From the NCBI GenBank assembly GCA_937925525.1, contig CALALS010000284.1:1-26623 (forward strand): a stretch of 26,623 nucleotides of DNA, given 5' to 3'. Numbering within the stretch: the stretch's first letter is position 1; every line of letters starts with the position of its first letter. The notes beneath the pieces are model-generated. The model had not been told where the DNA came from and did not search any database. It saw only the letters and a list, made by a program, of their open reading frames with translations. This stretch comes from an uncultured Flavobacteriales bacterium. GTDB lineage: Bacteria > Bacteroidota > Bacteroidia > Flavobacteriales_E > Vicingaceae. Of this stretch, positions 8,927 to 15,629 are shown piece by piece. A program made the translations under genes and the position numbers.

Positions 8927-8934
8927 CAAAATTA
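8927..8934 (-). promoter_or_regulatory. Bacteroidota -7 box for the smr gene
   Basis: Minus strand TAATTTTG fits TAnnTTTG and ends 7 nt before the ATG at 8917-8919. The predicted 5' UTR would be only a few nucleotides. Confidence 0.4.
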
Positions 8935-8941
8935 CTGAATA

Positions 8942-9511
8942 GTGTCTTCTAAAAAAAGCAAAAAAGAGTTAGAACAAAATCCCTGGAAAACCATTTCGGG
9001 AGAAGTAAAGTACGATAATCCCTGGATTGAAGTAACGGAATTTAAAGTAATTAATGCTGCGGGAAATGAAGGCATTTACGGTAAAGTACACTTTAAAAAT
9101 TTGGCGATAGGCATTATACCAATGAATAAAAATGGCAATATCTGGTTGGTTGGGCAGTATCGTTATCCATTAGATGAATATAGCTGGGAAATACCTGAAG
9201 GTGGCGGAAAGATAGGAGTGGAGCCGTTAGATTCAGCAAAGCGAGAGCTTATAGAAGAAACCGGCTTAATAGCTAATAAATGGCAAGAAATACAACGTTT
9301 ACATTTAAGTAATTCAGTGAGTGATGAACTGGGAATAATTTATTTAGCTACCGACTTAGAGCAAAAAGAAGCCGAGCCTGAAGAGGATGAAGTATTGCAA
9401 ATTATTAAAGTTCCGTTTGAAGAAGTTTTTGAAATGGTAATGAAAGGTGAAATTACAGATAGCTTAACGGTAGCAGGAATATTGAAGCTAAAAGTATTGA
9501 AGTTTACCTAA
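8942..9511 (+). CDS. NUDIX hydrolase, ADP-ribose pyrophosphatase-like
   Basis: 189 residues, the usual length for ADP-ribose/nucleoside-diphosphate-sugar NUDIX enzymes. The N-terminal segment NPWKTISGEVKYDNPWIEV leads into the beta-sheet, and YSWEIPEGGGKIG precedes the NUDIX core RELIEETG (101-108), which holds the metal-binding glutamates. The position eight residues before that Arg is Val rather than the classical Glu, as I recall in this subgroup. The start is GTG at 8942: an in-frame TGA sits just upstream at 8936-8938, and the next Met (residue 61) would remove conserved sequence. It is divergent from smr with almost no intergenic space. The exact substrate is not determined by sequence. 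Confidence 0.9.
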   Translation: MSSKKSKKELEQNPWKTISGEVKYDNPWIEVTEFKVINAAGNEGIYGKVHFKNLAIGIIPMNKNGNIWLVGQYRYPLDEYSWEIPEGGGKIGVEPLDSAKRELIEETGLIANKWQEIQRLHLSNSVSDELGIIYLATDLEQKEAEPEEDEVLQIIKVPFEEVFEMVMKGEITDSLTVAGILKLKVLKFT

Positions 9512-10404
9512 AAATAAATTCCTTTTCCCACTACTCCGTTTTTAGAAAATTCAATTGCCGGAAACGGAATCTTTAACATATTTAGCGTATTCAATAAAAT
9601 TCTAACCCCTCTTTTATTGGTTTTAATTTTTGAAAAATCTACATCTAAAGAAACATAATAACTTCTATACCTATCCATTAAAGGAATAATTTCATAACCA
9701 TCACTTACTCTTGGGTTTTCTCTTCCGCCTAACATGCCGTTTCCGCTATAACCAAACGCAATGTTTAACCATTTTGGGCTTTTTTCCATTTTAAAAAGTG
9801 AATGGATGTTGGCGCTTAACCAATAAGTTTGACCGTTGTAATCTTTCAACAAATTCTCGGCATAATTGCTTCCCAATAAATCAGGGCGATATTTACTAAT
9901 GCCTGATTGATGAAAAGAGAATTTAGGAATAATACGCTGCTCGTTCCAGACCAATTGCTGCCCGATAAATAATCCTGTGCCGCCAACATTAGCAATCATA
10001 TCACCGTTGGAAAATCCCCAGCCCGATGAAAAACCGTCTAATACTTCAACTGTGCTCAAAAAAAGCAAACCAAAACTCCCGCCAATAAGTGTAGATGGTT
10101 TTTGTTTAAGTCCGCTCCATTGCATGCATTCATATCCGTATTTTCCAATCCAGTATGAAGAATAAACATGACCCACTTTATCCATTTGCAACCACTCTTC
10201 ATTGTCATTAAAAAAGTGAAACGAAGACTGTGGATATTGGCTGTACCATTGAGTATGAAGCATGGCAATTGAACCTCCATAAATAGTTGCGTTTACACCC
10301 GTTTGTATCCAAAACTTTTGTTTTGAAAAGGTGCTGCTGTCTTGTTGCTGAGAAAATAAAGAACAAGACCAACCAACTAATAAGATGTAAATAAAATGCT
10401 TCAA
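9508..10404 (-). CDS. DUF2279-family predicted periplasmic/membrane protein
   Basis: 298 residues from a TTG start, or 312 if the upstream TTG at 10446 is used. A signal peptide is apparent (KHFIYILLVGWSCSLFSQ). Conserved blocks typical of DUF2279 in Bacteroidota follow: WLQMDKVGHVYSSYW, then FLSTVEVLDGFSSGWGFSNGDMIANVGG, with His and acidic residues that could bind metal. The C-terminal third looks beta-rich (WLNIAFGYSGNGMLGG). Function is unknown. I prefer the TTG at 10402-10404 because a TATCTTTG -7 box at 10422-10429 lies inside the longer frame, and because the signal peptide then begins directly at the start. The 3' end overlaps the convergent NUDIX gene by 4 nt. Confidence 0.75.
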   Translation of the reverse strand: MKHFIYILLVGWSCSLFSQQQDSSTFSKQKFWIQTGVNATIYGGSIAMLHTQWYSQYPQSSFHFFNDNEEWLQMDKVGHVYSSYWIGKYGYECMQWSGLKQKPSTLIGGSFGLLFLSTVEVLDGFSSGWGFSNGDMIANVGGTGLFIGQQLVWNEQRIIPKFSFHQSGISKYRPDLLGSNYAENLLKDYNGQTYWLSANIHSLFKMEKSPKWLNIAFGYSGNGMLGGRENPRVSDGYEIIPLMDRYRSYYVSLDVDFSKIKTNKRGVRILLNTLNMLKIPFPAIEFSKNGVVGKGIYF

Positions 10405-10421
10405 ATAGAGTTGAATATGAG

Positions 10422-10429
10422 CAAAGATA
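10422..10429 (-). promoter_or_regulatory. Bacteroidota -7 box for the DUF2279 gene
   Basis: Minus strand TATCTTTG fits TAnnTTTG and ends 17 nt before the preferred TTG start. It lies within the longer open frame, which decides the start choice. Confidence 0.45.
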
Positions 10430-10462
10430 GACAATTTGCAAACCAATTTATTTTGGTATTAT

Positions 10463-10480
10463 TGTTGCTTAATTGCAACA
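10463..10480. repeat. Short inverted repeat upstream of the DUF4197 gene
   Basis: TGTTGC (10463-10468) and GCAACA (10475-10480) around TTAATT, 27 nt before the DUF4197 ATG in the divergent intergenic region. The size fits a repressor operator. No other copy was noticed nearby. Confidence 0.3.
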
Positions 10481-10507
10481 CATTAAAAACTATAACCTTA
10501 TAACATT

Positions 10508-11236
10508 ATGAAGAAATTAAAAATACTTGCAGGAATTGCCTTAGTTGGAATGATGGCAGTTGCCTGTACCGAATTGCAGCAAGTTGCCGGAGATGTATTA
10601 ACTACTCCCTCAGGTGAAAAACCTTTAACCAATGATGAAGTTATTTCAGGATTAAAAGAAGCGTTGACTGTTGGTGCTAAAAACAGCGTGAGCTTAACAT
10701 CAGCTGTTGACGGATTTAATGGAAACTCTTTAATCAGAATTCCTTTTCCGCCTGAAGCAGAAAAAGTAAGAACAAAAGCGTTGGAATTAGGCTTAGATGA
10801 ACAAGTACAAAAGTTTGAGTTAACCCTAAATCGTGCCGCTGAAGCAGCAAGTAAAGAGGCTGTTCCTATTTTTGTAGATGCCATTAAAGGAATGAGCATT
10901 GGTGACGGATTTGCTATTTTAAGAGGTGAGGACAATGCCGCTACTAATTACTTGAGAGAAAAAACGTCTGCTCAGTTAATGGAAAAATTTAGACCGGTGG
11001 TAAACAATGCTACTCAACAAGTAGAGTTAACCAAATACTGGAACCCTATTATTACTACTTACAACAAAATACCGTTTGTAGAAAAACAAAACCCTGATTT
11101 AGATGCTTACGTTACCGAAAGAGCTATGGCAGGTTTGTTTACCATGGTAGAAAAAGAGGAAAAGAAAATTAGAGACAACCCTGCTGCAAGGGTAAGCGAT
11201 ATTCTAAAGAAAGTATTTGGTAGTTTAGATAAATAA
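10508..11236 (+). CDS. DUF4197 family lipoprotein
   Basis: 242 residues. The N-terminus is a lipoprotein-type signal (MKKLKILAGIALVGMMAVAC, Cys20), so the mature protein is probably membrane anchored. The body matches the DUF4197 pattern: an early LTNDEVISGLKEAL helix, then the NGNSLIRIPFPPEAEKV segment, ELTLNRAAEAASKEAVPIFVDAI, SIGDGFAILRG and a C-terminal TERAMAGLFTMVEKEEKKIRDNPAAR block. The predicted fold is all-helical. Biochemical function is unknown. It is a single-gene transcription unit: its upstream neighbour is divergent, and a strong terminator (11260-11284) follows 24 nt after the stop. Confidence 0.88.
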   Translation: MKKLKILAGIALVGMMAVACTELQQVAGDVLTTPSGEKPLTNDEVISGLKEALTVGAKNSVSLTSAVDGFNGNSLIRIPFPPEAEKVRTKALELGLDEQVQKFELTLNRAAEAASKEAVPIFVDAIKGMSIGDGFAILRGEDNAATNYLREKTSAQLMEKFRPVVNNATQQVELTKYWNPIITTYNKIPFVEKQNPDLDAYVTERAMAGLFTMVEKEEKKIRDNPAARVSDILKKVFGSLDK

Positions 11237-11259
11237 ACCACACCAACATAGAAAACGAA

Positions 11260-11284
11260 AAGCCCAACATTGTTGGGCTTTTTT
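11260..11284 (+). terminator. Rho-independent terminator of the DUF4197 gene
   Basis: Nine-base-pair stem AAGCCCAAC/GTTGGGCTT with a 3-nt loop, running into TTTTTT on the plus strand. Nearly symmetric A/T flanks may also let it stop transcription from the convergent gene. Confidence 0.9.
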
Positions 11285-11304
11285 AATGTAATGTTTTCTT
11301 TGTT

Positions 11305-11328
11305 TCTCACAAGCGTCCGCTTGTGAGA
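11305..11328. repeat. Perfect 11-bp palindrome with 2-nt centre between convergent genes
   Basis: TCTCACAAGCG (11305-11315), TC, CGCTTGTGAGA (11318-11328). It has no T-run on either side and lies just after a complete terminator, so it is not needed as one. It may be a dispersed palindromic element or a protein site. Confidence 0.55.
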
Positions 11329-11336
11329 GAAGTGGG

Positions 11337-11993
11337 TCATTTTATTAAACAGTTGGATTGTCCACAAGAACAATTTATGGAATCTTTCAAATTATCAATA
11401 CTTAGTGTGTGACTGAAGATTTGTTTAACTCTTTTAACATTCTTATTTGAGTATGGGCAAGGAAGATTTAGCCATAGTATTTCTTTATCGACTATAATTA
11501 CGTAGTCATTAGTGTAAGTCAGTCCAGGTATGTTATGATAGTCAGATTCATCATTAGAATAAATATCAGAAGCATCTTCTTTTAGTTTCATGAAGGCTTT
11601 GTTTAAAGAAAGTGTATCAGAAAATTTTGCTTGGATGATGCTAAACCTTAATAGAGACCTTTTTTTACCTGGATAGAAGTTATATTTCAACAGCGGAAAA
11701 TCATTGTTTATTAGTGGTGTATAGTAACCATATTTTAATTGGGATTTTTCTATAGTGTCAATGGTTAGCTGAAGTGTAATTTTTTCGTCAGCTATTTTTG
11801 AAATTAAAGAGTCTGCTAGTGATTTAAACTTAATGTAGTCAAAGGTTTTTTTAGTGATTGGAGGGATTGCTTCCACTTTTAGAATAGAAGTGTCTGTTGT
11901 GGAAGTATTAAAAATATTGTCTTTAATTTCTTTTTTTGGCGAGCAACCAATGATAAAAAATATAGCTATATATTTAATTGATTTTATTCTCAT
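11337..11993 (-). CDS. Putative lipoprotein of unknown function
   Basis: 218 residues from MRIKSIKYIAIFFIIGCSPKK, a clear lipoprotein signal with lipobox IIGC (Cys17). The mature part is Lys/Ser/Asp-rich, with no family I recognise. It ends in a Cys-containing tail (SINCSCGQSNCLIK) that has three Cys within seven residues and a nearby upstream CPYS, so disulfides or metal binding are conceivable. The open frame extends 12 codons upstream (MSKRFFLIHKEI), but that start would put residues in front of the basic signal-peptide head, and the internal ATG has AGAAAT upstream. It is convergent with the DUF4197 gene and sits downstream of the repeat array. Its low GC and lack of relatives suggest an accessory gene. 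Confidence 0.65.
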   Translation of the reverse strand: MRIKSIKYIAIFFIIGCSPKKEIKDNIFNTSTTDTSILKVEAIPPITKKTFDYIKFKSLADSLISKIADEKITLQLTIDTIEKSQLKYGYYTPLINNDFPLLKYNFYPGKKRSLLRFSIIQAKFSDTLSLNKAFMKLKEDASDIYSNDESDYHNIPGLTYTNDYVIIVDKEILWLNLPCPYSNKNVKRVKQIFSHTLSIDNLKDSINCSCGQSNCLIK

Positions 11994-12096
11994 TATTTCT
12001 TTATGAATTAGGAAAAATCTTTTAGACATCTACATTTACCCAAAAATACAAAAAGCAGCTTATAAATCCTTAAAAGTGCTTCATCAAGGGTTTTTC

Positions 12097-12109
12097 TGCC
12101 ATTTTGGCA
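12097..12109. repeat. TGCCA-TTT-TGGCA inverted repeat beside the array
   Basis: Five-base arms with a 3-nt centre, 16-28 nt from the array edge and about 100 nt upstream of the 11337-11993 lipoprotein gene. It could be an operator. Confidence 0.3.
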
Positions 12110-12124
12110 TAATTTAAGCCCCCT

Positions 12125-12376
12125 TGTCATGTATTTTGCATGAACGTTCATGCTTTTTGTATGAAGCTTGATACTTTTTCCATCATCGTTCATGCTTTTT
12201 GTATGAAGCTTGATACTTTTTCTATCAACGTTCATGCTTTTTACATGAAGCTTGATGCTTTTTCTATCAACGTTCATGCTTTTTACATGAAGCTTGATAC
12301 TTTTTCCATCATCGTTCATGCTTTTTACATGAACCGTCATACTTTTTTGCTGAATGATCATGTTCAGAACATGAAC
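12125..12376. repeat. 42-bp tandem repeat array of alternating hairpins with 21-bp-phased T-tracts
   Basis: Five 42-bp units begin at GTTCATG: 12146, 12188, 12230, 12272 and 12314. Degenerate half-units lie on both edges (12125-12145, and 12356-12376, where TCATGTTC-A-GAACATGA is an 8-bp perfect hairpin). Each unit contains two 21-bp hairpins: TTCATG-(CTTTTTN)-CATGAA or TATGAA, and TTGATA-(CTTTTTC)-TATCAA with variants. The two stem types differ by paired changes (C-G to G-C, G-C to A-T), so dyad symmetry is kept while sequence changes. The T5 tracts start at 12154, 12175, 12196, 12217, 12238, 12259, 12280, 12301 and 12322, then T6 at 12343, an exact 21-bp spacing. Both strands read through without stops only because 42 is a multiple of three. 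Most unit differences would change residues in either frame, so it is probably noncoding. Confidence 0.9.
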
Positions 12377-12384
12377 TAACTAAC

Positions 12385-12418
12385 AAAAAAAAGCCTTCCA
12401 ATTAAATGAAAGGCTTTT
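12385..12418 (-). terminator. Rho-independent terminator of the thioredoxin-like gene
   Basis: On the minus strand AAAAGCCTT pairs with AAGGCTTTT across a 12-nt loop, and the distal arm ends in T8. It begins 20 nt after the stop of the 12438-12953 gene. Confidence 0.85.
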
Positions 12419-12437
12419 GCTTAATACTAATACAACC

Positions 12438-12953
12438 TTAATTGCTTCCTTGTGCTTTTTGCTTGTTGTAGGCTTCAATCATTTGGTCAACACCGCCTGT
12501 AAAGGCAGAAGGTCCTCCTGCTACGTAGCCTGTTTTGCCTAAAGCTTCAATGTTCATTTGTTGGTTTTCGGCTCCTTTGGTTAGGTAAAATACCCAAATA
12601 GTAGGGTAGCCCATTACATTAAAAGCTTGGCGTAAGCTGTTGTTTTGTGCTTTTATATCATCAGGAATTTGTTTGCTTCTGGGAAAATCAAGCTCTACCA
12701 ATACTACATTTTCTTTTGCCCAATCTTTAAATTCTTGGTGGTCAAACACCTCACGTTTTAGTTTTTTACACCATCCGCACCAGTCAGAGCCGGTAAAGTT
12801 GGCTAAAATAGGCTTGCCCGTTTTTTTAGAAATTTCGTAAGCCTTTTCAATATTTACTTCCCAGCCTTCATTTTCGGCTTTGTATTCGGTATCTTGGTTA
12901 TTGGTAAACGCAAAAAGAAAAAGTGTGCTTGCTAGTAAAATAATGTTTTTCAT
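12438..12953 (-). CDS. Secreted thioredoxin-like protein (Thioredoxin_7 type)
   Basis: 171 residues. Signal peptide about 1-19 (MKNIILLASTLFLFAFTNN), then a thioredoxin fold with GKPILANFTGSDWCGWCKKL. The redox-active CGWC motif is Cys59-Cys62, preceded by the SDW that is usual in this subgroup. The cis-proline loop is visible as GYPTIW. This points to a periplasmic thiol-disulfide protein that could reduce or rearrange disulfides in exported proteins. It is a single-gene unit with a -7 box at 12979-12986 and a terminator at 12385-12418. Partner and direction (reductase or oxidase) cannot be inferred. RNase P RNA lies divergently upstream. Confidence 0.9.
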   Translation of the reverse strand: MKNIILLASTLFLFAFTNNQDTEYKAENEGWEVNIEKAYEISKKTGKPILANFTGSDWCGWCKKLKREVFDHQEFKDWAKENVVLVELDFPRSKQIPDDIKAQNNSLRQAFNVMGYPTIWVFYLTKGAENQQMNIEALGKTGYVAGGPSAFTGGVDQMIEAYNKQKAQGSN

Positions 12954-12978
12954 GTGTTAATGTGTTGGATATTGTTCC

Positions 12979-12986
12979 CAAAGTTA
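12979..12986 (-). promoter_or_regulatory. Bacteroidota -7 box for the thioredoxin-like gene
   Basis: Minus strand TAACTTTG fits TAnnTTTG, 25 nt before the ATG at 12951-12953. Confidence 0.45.
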
Positions 12987-13042
12987 AGCCTTTTATTTTC
13001 TTTTTATTGTATTCAATCGCACTAATTTTGTTAAAGTATTCT

Positions 13043-13050
13043 TAATTTTG
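13043..13050 (+). promoter_or_regulatory. Bacteroidota -7 box for rnpB
   Basis: TAATTTTG ends about 5 nt before the predicted 5' end of the RNase P RNA P1 helix. A second TAATTTTG lies at 13023-13030, 12 nt upstream, which is too close for a standard -33. Confidence 0.5.
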
Positions 13051-13054
13051 AGCA

Positions 13055-13408
13055 GAATTTAAAGTATTCTATCGTGTTCGCCTCAGGCGGATAAGGAAAG
13101 TCCGGACAGCAGAGAGCAACTTGCCCTTTGAAAAAAGGGGTGGTAAGTAGCAATGCTTATCAACAGAGAGTGTTACAGAAACAAACCGCTCACCTTAGGT
13201 GAGTAAGGGTGAAAACGTGAGGTAAGAGCTCACGACTGTGTATGGTAACCTGCATAGTGGAAAAACCTCAGGTGCTGAAAGGTCAAATAAATCTTGGGAA
13301 TTTGGTAGCTCGCCAATTGCTTTGCAACCAAGACGGGTAGACTGAAGAGATAAATGATAGAAGTTCACCTTGTGTGAAAACAGAATCTGGCTTATCGCTT
13401 TAAATTTT
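13055..13408 (+). ncRNA. rnpB: RNase P RNA (bacterial class A), rnpB
   Basis: Catalytic RNA subunit of RNase P, which matures tRNA 5' ends. Universally conserved core elements are visible in order: GGAAAGTCCGGAC (13095-13107, 5' P4 region), ACAGAAACAAACCGC (about 13175-13190), AGGGTGAAAACGTGAGGTAAGAGCTCACG (split by helix, about 13206-13235), GGTAGACTGAAGAG (about 13336-13350) and ACAGAATCTGGCTTATCG (13380-13397, 3' P4 region). The ends are set by a P1 helix, AATTTAAAG (13056-13064) pairing with CTTTAAATT (13398-13406). This fits the -7 box at 13043-13050 and the terminator at 13417. Exact ends could be off by a few bases. Confidence 0.93.
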
Positions 13409-13416
13409 ATAATATT

Positions 13417-13446
13417 GTCTCACTTTTAGTGGGACTTTATTATTTT
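13417..13446 (+). terminator. Terminator of rnpB
   Basis: GTCTCAC (13417-13423) pairs with GTGGGAC (13429-13435) with one G-T wobble and a TTTTA loop, followed by a T-rich tract. It lies 8 nt past the P1 helix. Confidence 0.75.
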
Positions 13447-13461
13447 AATGGTTGCTAGTTT

Positions 13462-14028
13462 ATGGAAAGAATTTCGGTAGAGCAAAATCAATCAGAACTA
13501 ATTATTTCAATTAAGGCTTATATAGATGAGCAAAAGCAAAACCTGTTAAAGTGGTGGTTAATCTTATTCAGTATTTGCGGTTTAATTGTAATTGGCTATG
13601 CCATATTTGCCGGATTCTCTAAGCAGGAATGGATTTTTGTGGGCATTTACTTAGCTTTTTGGTTGTATTTTGAATACAAGATGTGGTTTATTTTTCAGTG
13701 GAGAAATTACGGAGTAGAGCAAATAAAAATAGACCATGAAGCCATACATATTACCAAACTGGTAAAGGATAGAGGAATACCGCAGAGCTATTATTTTGAG
13801 CATGTAAAGAATTTCAGCTTGTTTAAAGATGAAACGGGTAAAGTATTTACCAAACTTTCTGATTCGTATTGGCAATTAACCAATCCTGCGTTTGTGTTTG
13901 AATACCTTGGAACAACTGTAACTTTTGGGGTAGAACTAAGCGAAAAAGACAAAAAGAAGTTGTGGAAGCAAATGGAGAAATTTTATGACCAATCGCACAA
14001 GCCACAAAACTTGGATAAAAATGCGTAA
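13462..14028 (+). CDS. Conserved two-helix membrane protein, unknown function
   Basis: 188 residues. The cytosolic head (1-28) is followed by two hydrophobic helices (about 31-51, WWLILFSICGLIVIGYAIFA, and about 58-79). The soluble C-terminal domain from about 85 on begins WRNYGVEQIKIDHEAIHITK, reminiscent of the beta-rich PH-like domains of YcxB/DUF-type membrane proteins. I do not recognise a specific family. It starts 16 nt after the rnpB terminator tract and stops 17 nt before the next gene, making it the likely first gene of a five-gene plus-strand run. No promoter with a clear TAnnTTTG was found, so some read-through from rnpB is possible. Confidence 0.7.
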   Translation: MERISVEQNQSELIISIKAYIDEQKQNLLKWWLILFSICGLIVIGYAIFAGFSKQEWIFVGIYLAFWLYFEYKMWFIFQWRNYGVEQIKIDHEAIHITKLVKDRGIPQSYYFEHVKNFSLFKDETGKVFTKLSDSYWQLTNPAFVFEYLGTTVTFGVELSEKDKKKLWKQMEKFYDQSHKPQNLDKNA

Positions 14029-14045
14029 TTTTAGCAGATAATTAA

Positions 14046-15629
14046 GTGAAAAGAACTTTATCTATATTAGCTTCATTGCTTTTGCTGCTAGCCATTTCTT
14101 GTAGAAAAGGCGGTGTAAATCCTAGCTGGAATGCCGATTATCTTTTGCCGGTAGTAAAAACTACTTTTTCTATTCATGACATTGGAGATTCATTAGTTGA
14201 AACCGATGCAAATGGTTTTGTAAGTTTAGTGTATCAAAACAGTTTGTTGGATTTTGATATTGATACGCTGGTTCAAATGCCGGATACGGTAATTACGAAT
14301 AACTTAACCTTATTACCGGGCTACAATGCTTATCCATCTACTCCTTTTTATTCTCAAAATGAAAATATAAAGTTCAATTTAGGTGAGCCGGAGCTTTCTC
14401 AAATTATTGTAAAATCAGGAAAGTTAACGGTAGAATTAGAAAGCACACTTCCTGAACCCGTAGATGTGGTGATTAACGTGCCTAGCGCTACAAAATCGGG
14501 TGTAGCTTTTCAACGAACAGAAAGTGTGGCGGCTGCCAGTGGCAGTACAAACGCAATACTTACCAAAACGTATGACATTGCTGATTATAGCTTTGATATG
14601 AGAGGAGTGAACAAAAACTCTGTTAATACCATTTACTATAATTTACAAGCTGCTATTGCTGCCAGTGGAAGTCAATATACCATCAAACCTTCCGATAAAG
14701 TAAAAGTGAAGTTTTCTTTTGAAGAGGTTTACCCTAAATTTATCAAAGGTTACTTCGGTCAACATGCGGAGACCATTGGTCCTGAGAATTCTGCTTTCAG
14801 TTTTTTAAACGGCATTGATTCCGGTGCCATAGATTTTGAAGATGTTTTTGTGGATTTGGAAATTATTAATTCGGTGGGTATTGACGGTACATTTAAGCTC
14901 AATCAATTATCTTCTTACAATTCCAGAACTGGTAATACAGTAGCTTTAAACCATTCAATAGTTGGGAATACGGTAAACATCAACCGAGCTGTAAAAACAA
15001 ACGGAACACCACCGGTTACTCCTTGGATTTATACTCAAAACTTGGATAAGAATAATTCCAACATTGATGTATTTGTAGAAAACTTACCTGACCAAATTCA
15101 GTATGGGTTTGATTTATCTATTAACCCGCTAGGTAATGTTTCTAACGGAAATGATTTTTATTATTCTGATTATCCTTTTCAGGCCAACTTAAATGTTCGC
15201 ATACCACTTTCGTTAACCATGAATGGTTTGACTATGTATGAAACAGTTGATTTTCCATATGCTTCGGAAGAGGTAGAGAAATTTAATTCAGGTAGTTTTA
15301 AGTTATATTATAAAAATGGTTTCCCTTTAGACGCTACTATTTTTATGGAAATTTTAGATGCAAACGGAGTAAAAATTGACCAACTTCAAATTACCGGAAA
15401 CATTGCTTCAGGACAGGTAGATGCCAGCTATTTTGTAACAGCTCCTACATCAGGAGAAATAGTAATACCATTATCTGCCGAAAATATTGCTAACTTTAAG
15501 CAAGCAGGTAAAATCCGATTTAAAACAGTGTTTAATACTGTTTCCATTACCAATTATGTAAAAATTTATGACCACTATGAGTTGGAGTTAAAATTAGTGG
15601 GAGACTTTAATTATCATGTTGGGCTGTAG
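14046..15629 (+). CDS. Large putative lipoprotein, beta-rich, unknown function
   Basis: 527 residues from a GTG start. The lipoprotein-type signal is MKRTLSILASLLLLLAISC (Cys19), directly followed by RKGG and the WNADYLLPVVKTTFSIHDI segment that I recall in Bacteroidota surface lipoproteins of this type. The rest is a long Asn/Ser/Asp-rich, beta-strand-like sequence with no catalytic motif. The 3' end overlaps the next gene (an outer-membrane barrel) by 14 bp, which suggests translational coupling and a stoichiometric partnership, for example a barrel-associated surface lipoprotein. That partnership is inference from gene arrangement. An ATG start is absent, but the GTG lines up exactly with the signal peptide. 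Confidence 0.75.
   Translation: MKRTLSILASLLLLLAISCRKGGVNPSWNADYLLPVVKTTFSIHDIGDSLVETDANGFVSLVYQNSLLDFDIDTLVQMPDTVITNNLTLLPGYNAYPSTPFYSQNENIKFNLGEPELSQIIVKSGKLTVELESTLPEPVDVVINVPSATKSGVAFQRTESVAAASGSTNAILTKTYDIADYSFDMRGVNKNSVNTIYYNLQAAIAASGSQYTIKPSDKVKVKFSFEEVYPKFIKGYFGQHAETIGPENSAFSFLNGIDSGAIDFEDVFVDLEIINSVGIDGTFKLNQLSSYNSRTGNTVALNHSIVGNTVNINRAVKTNGTPPVTPWIYTQNLDKNNSNIDVFVENLPDQIQYGFDLSINPLGNVSNGNDFYYSDYPFQANLNVRIPLSLTMNGLTMYETVDFPYASEEVEKFNSGSFKLYYKNGFPLDATIFMEILDANGVKIDQLQITGNIASGQVDASYFVTAPTSGEIVIPLSAENIANFKQAGKIRFKTVFNTVSITNYVKIYDHYELELKLVGDFNYHVGL

Larger units (their letters stand above)
11994..12437. other. 444-bp intergenic region with repeat array
   Basis: Between the two minus-strand genes there is no credible gene. 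11994-12096 shows nothing distinctive. 12097-12109 holds a TGCCA/TGGCA inverted repeat, 12125-12376 the 42-bp tandem array, and 12385-12418 the terminator of the thioredoxin-like gene. Confidence 0.7.

Noticed and set aside
10498..10935. 145-residue minus-strand frame
   Set aside because: It is the antisense shadow of the DUF4197 lipoprotein gene, whose family blocks and signal are clear.
11107..11373. 88-residue minus-strand frame
   Set aside because: It overlaps the terminator, the palindrome and the end of the DUF4197 gene, with no signal or family resemblance.
12008..12361. 117-residue minus-strand frame with 14-residue KSMN/KSIKLH repeats
   Set aside because: Open only because the 42-bp repeat is a multiple of three. 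Most differences between units change residues, the opposite strand is also open, and there is no ribosome-binding site or known family.
12125..12376. CRISPR array
   Set aside because: There are no unique spacers between constant repeats: the whole 42-bp unit repeats, and no cas genes are nearby.
12140..12379. 79-residue plus-strand frame through the same array
   Set aside because: Same reason: unit differences are mostly non-synonymous here too (Cys/Tyr, Thr/Ala, Ile/Asn), so there is no sign of protein-level constraint.
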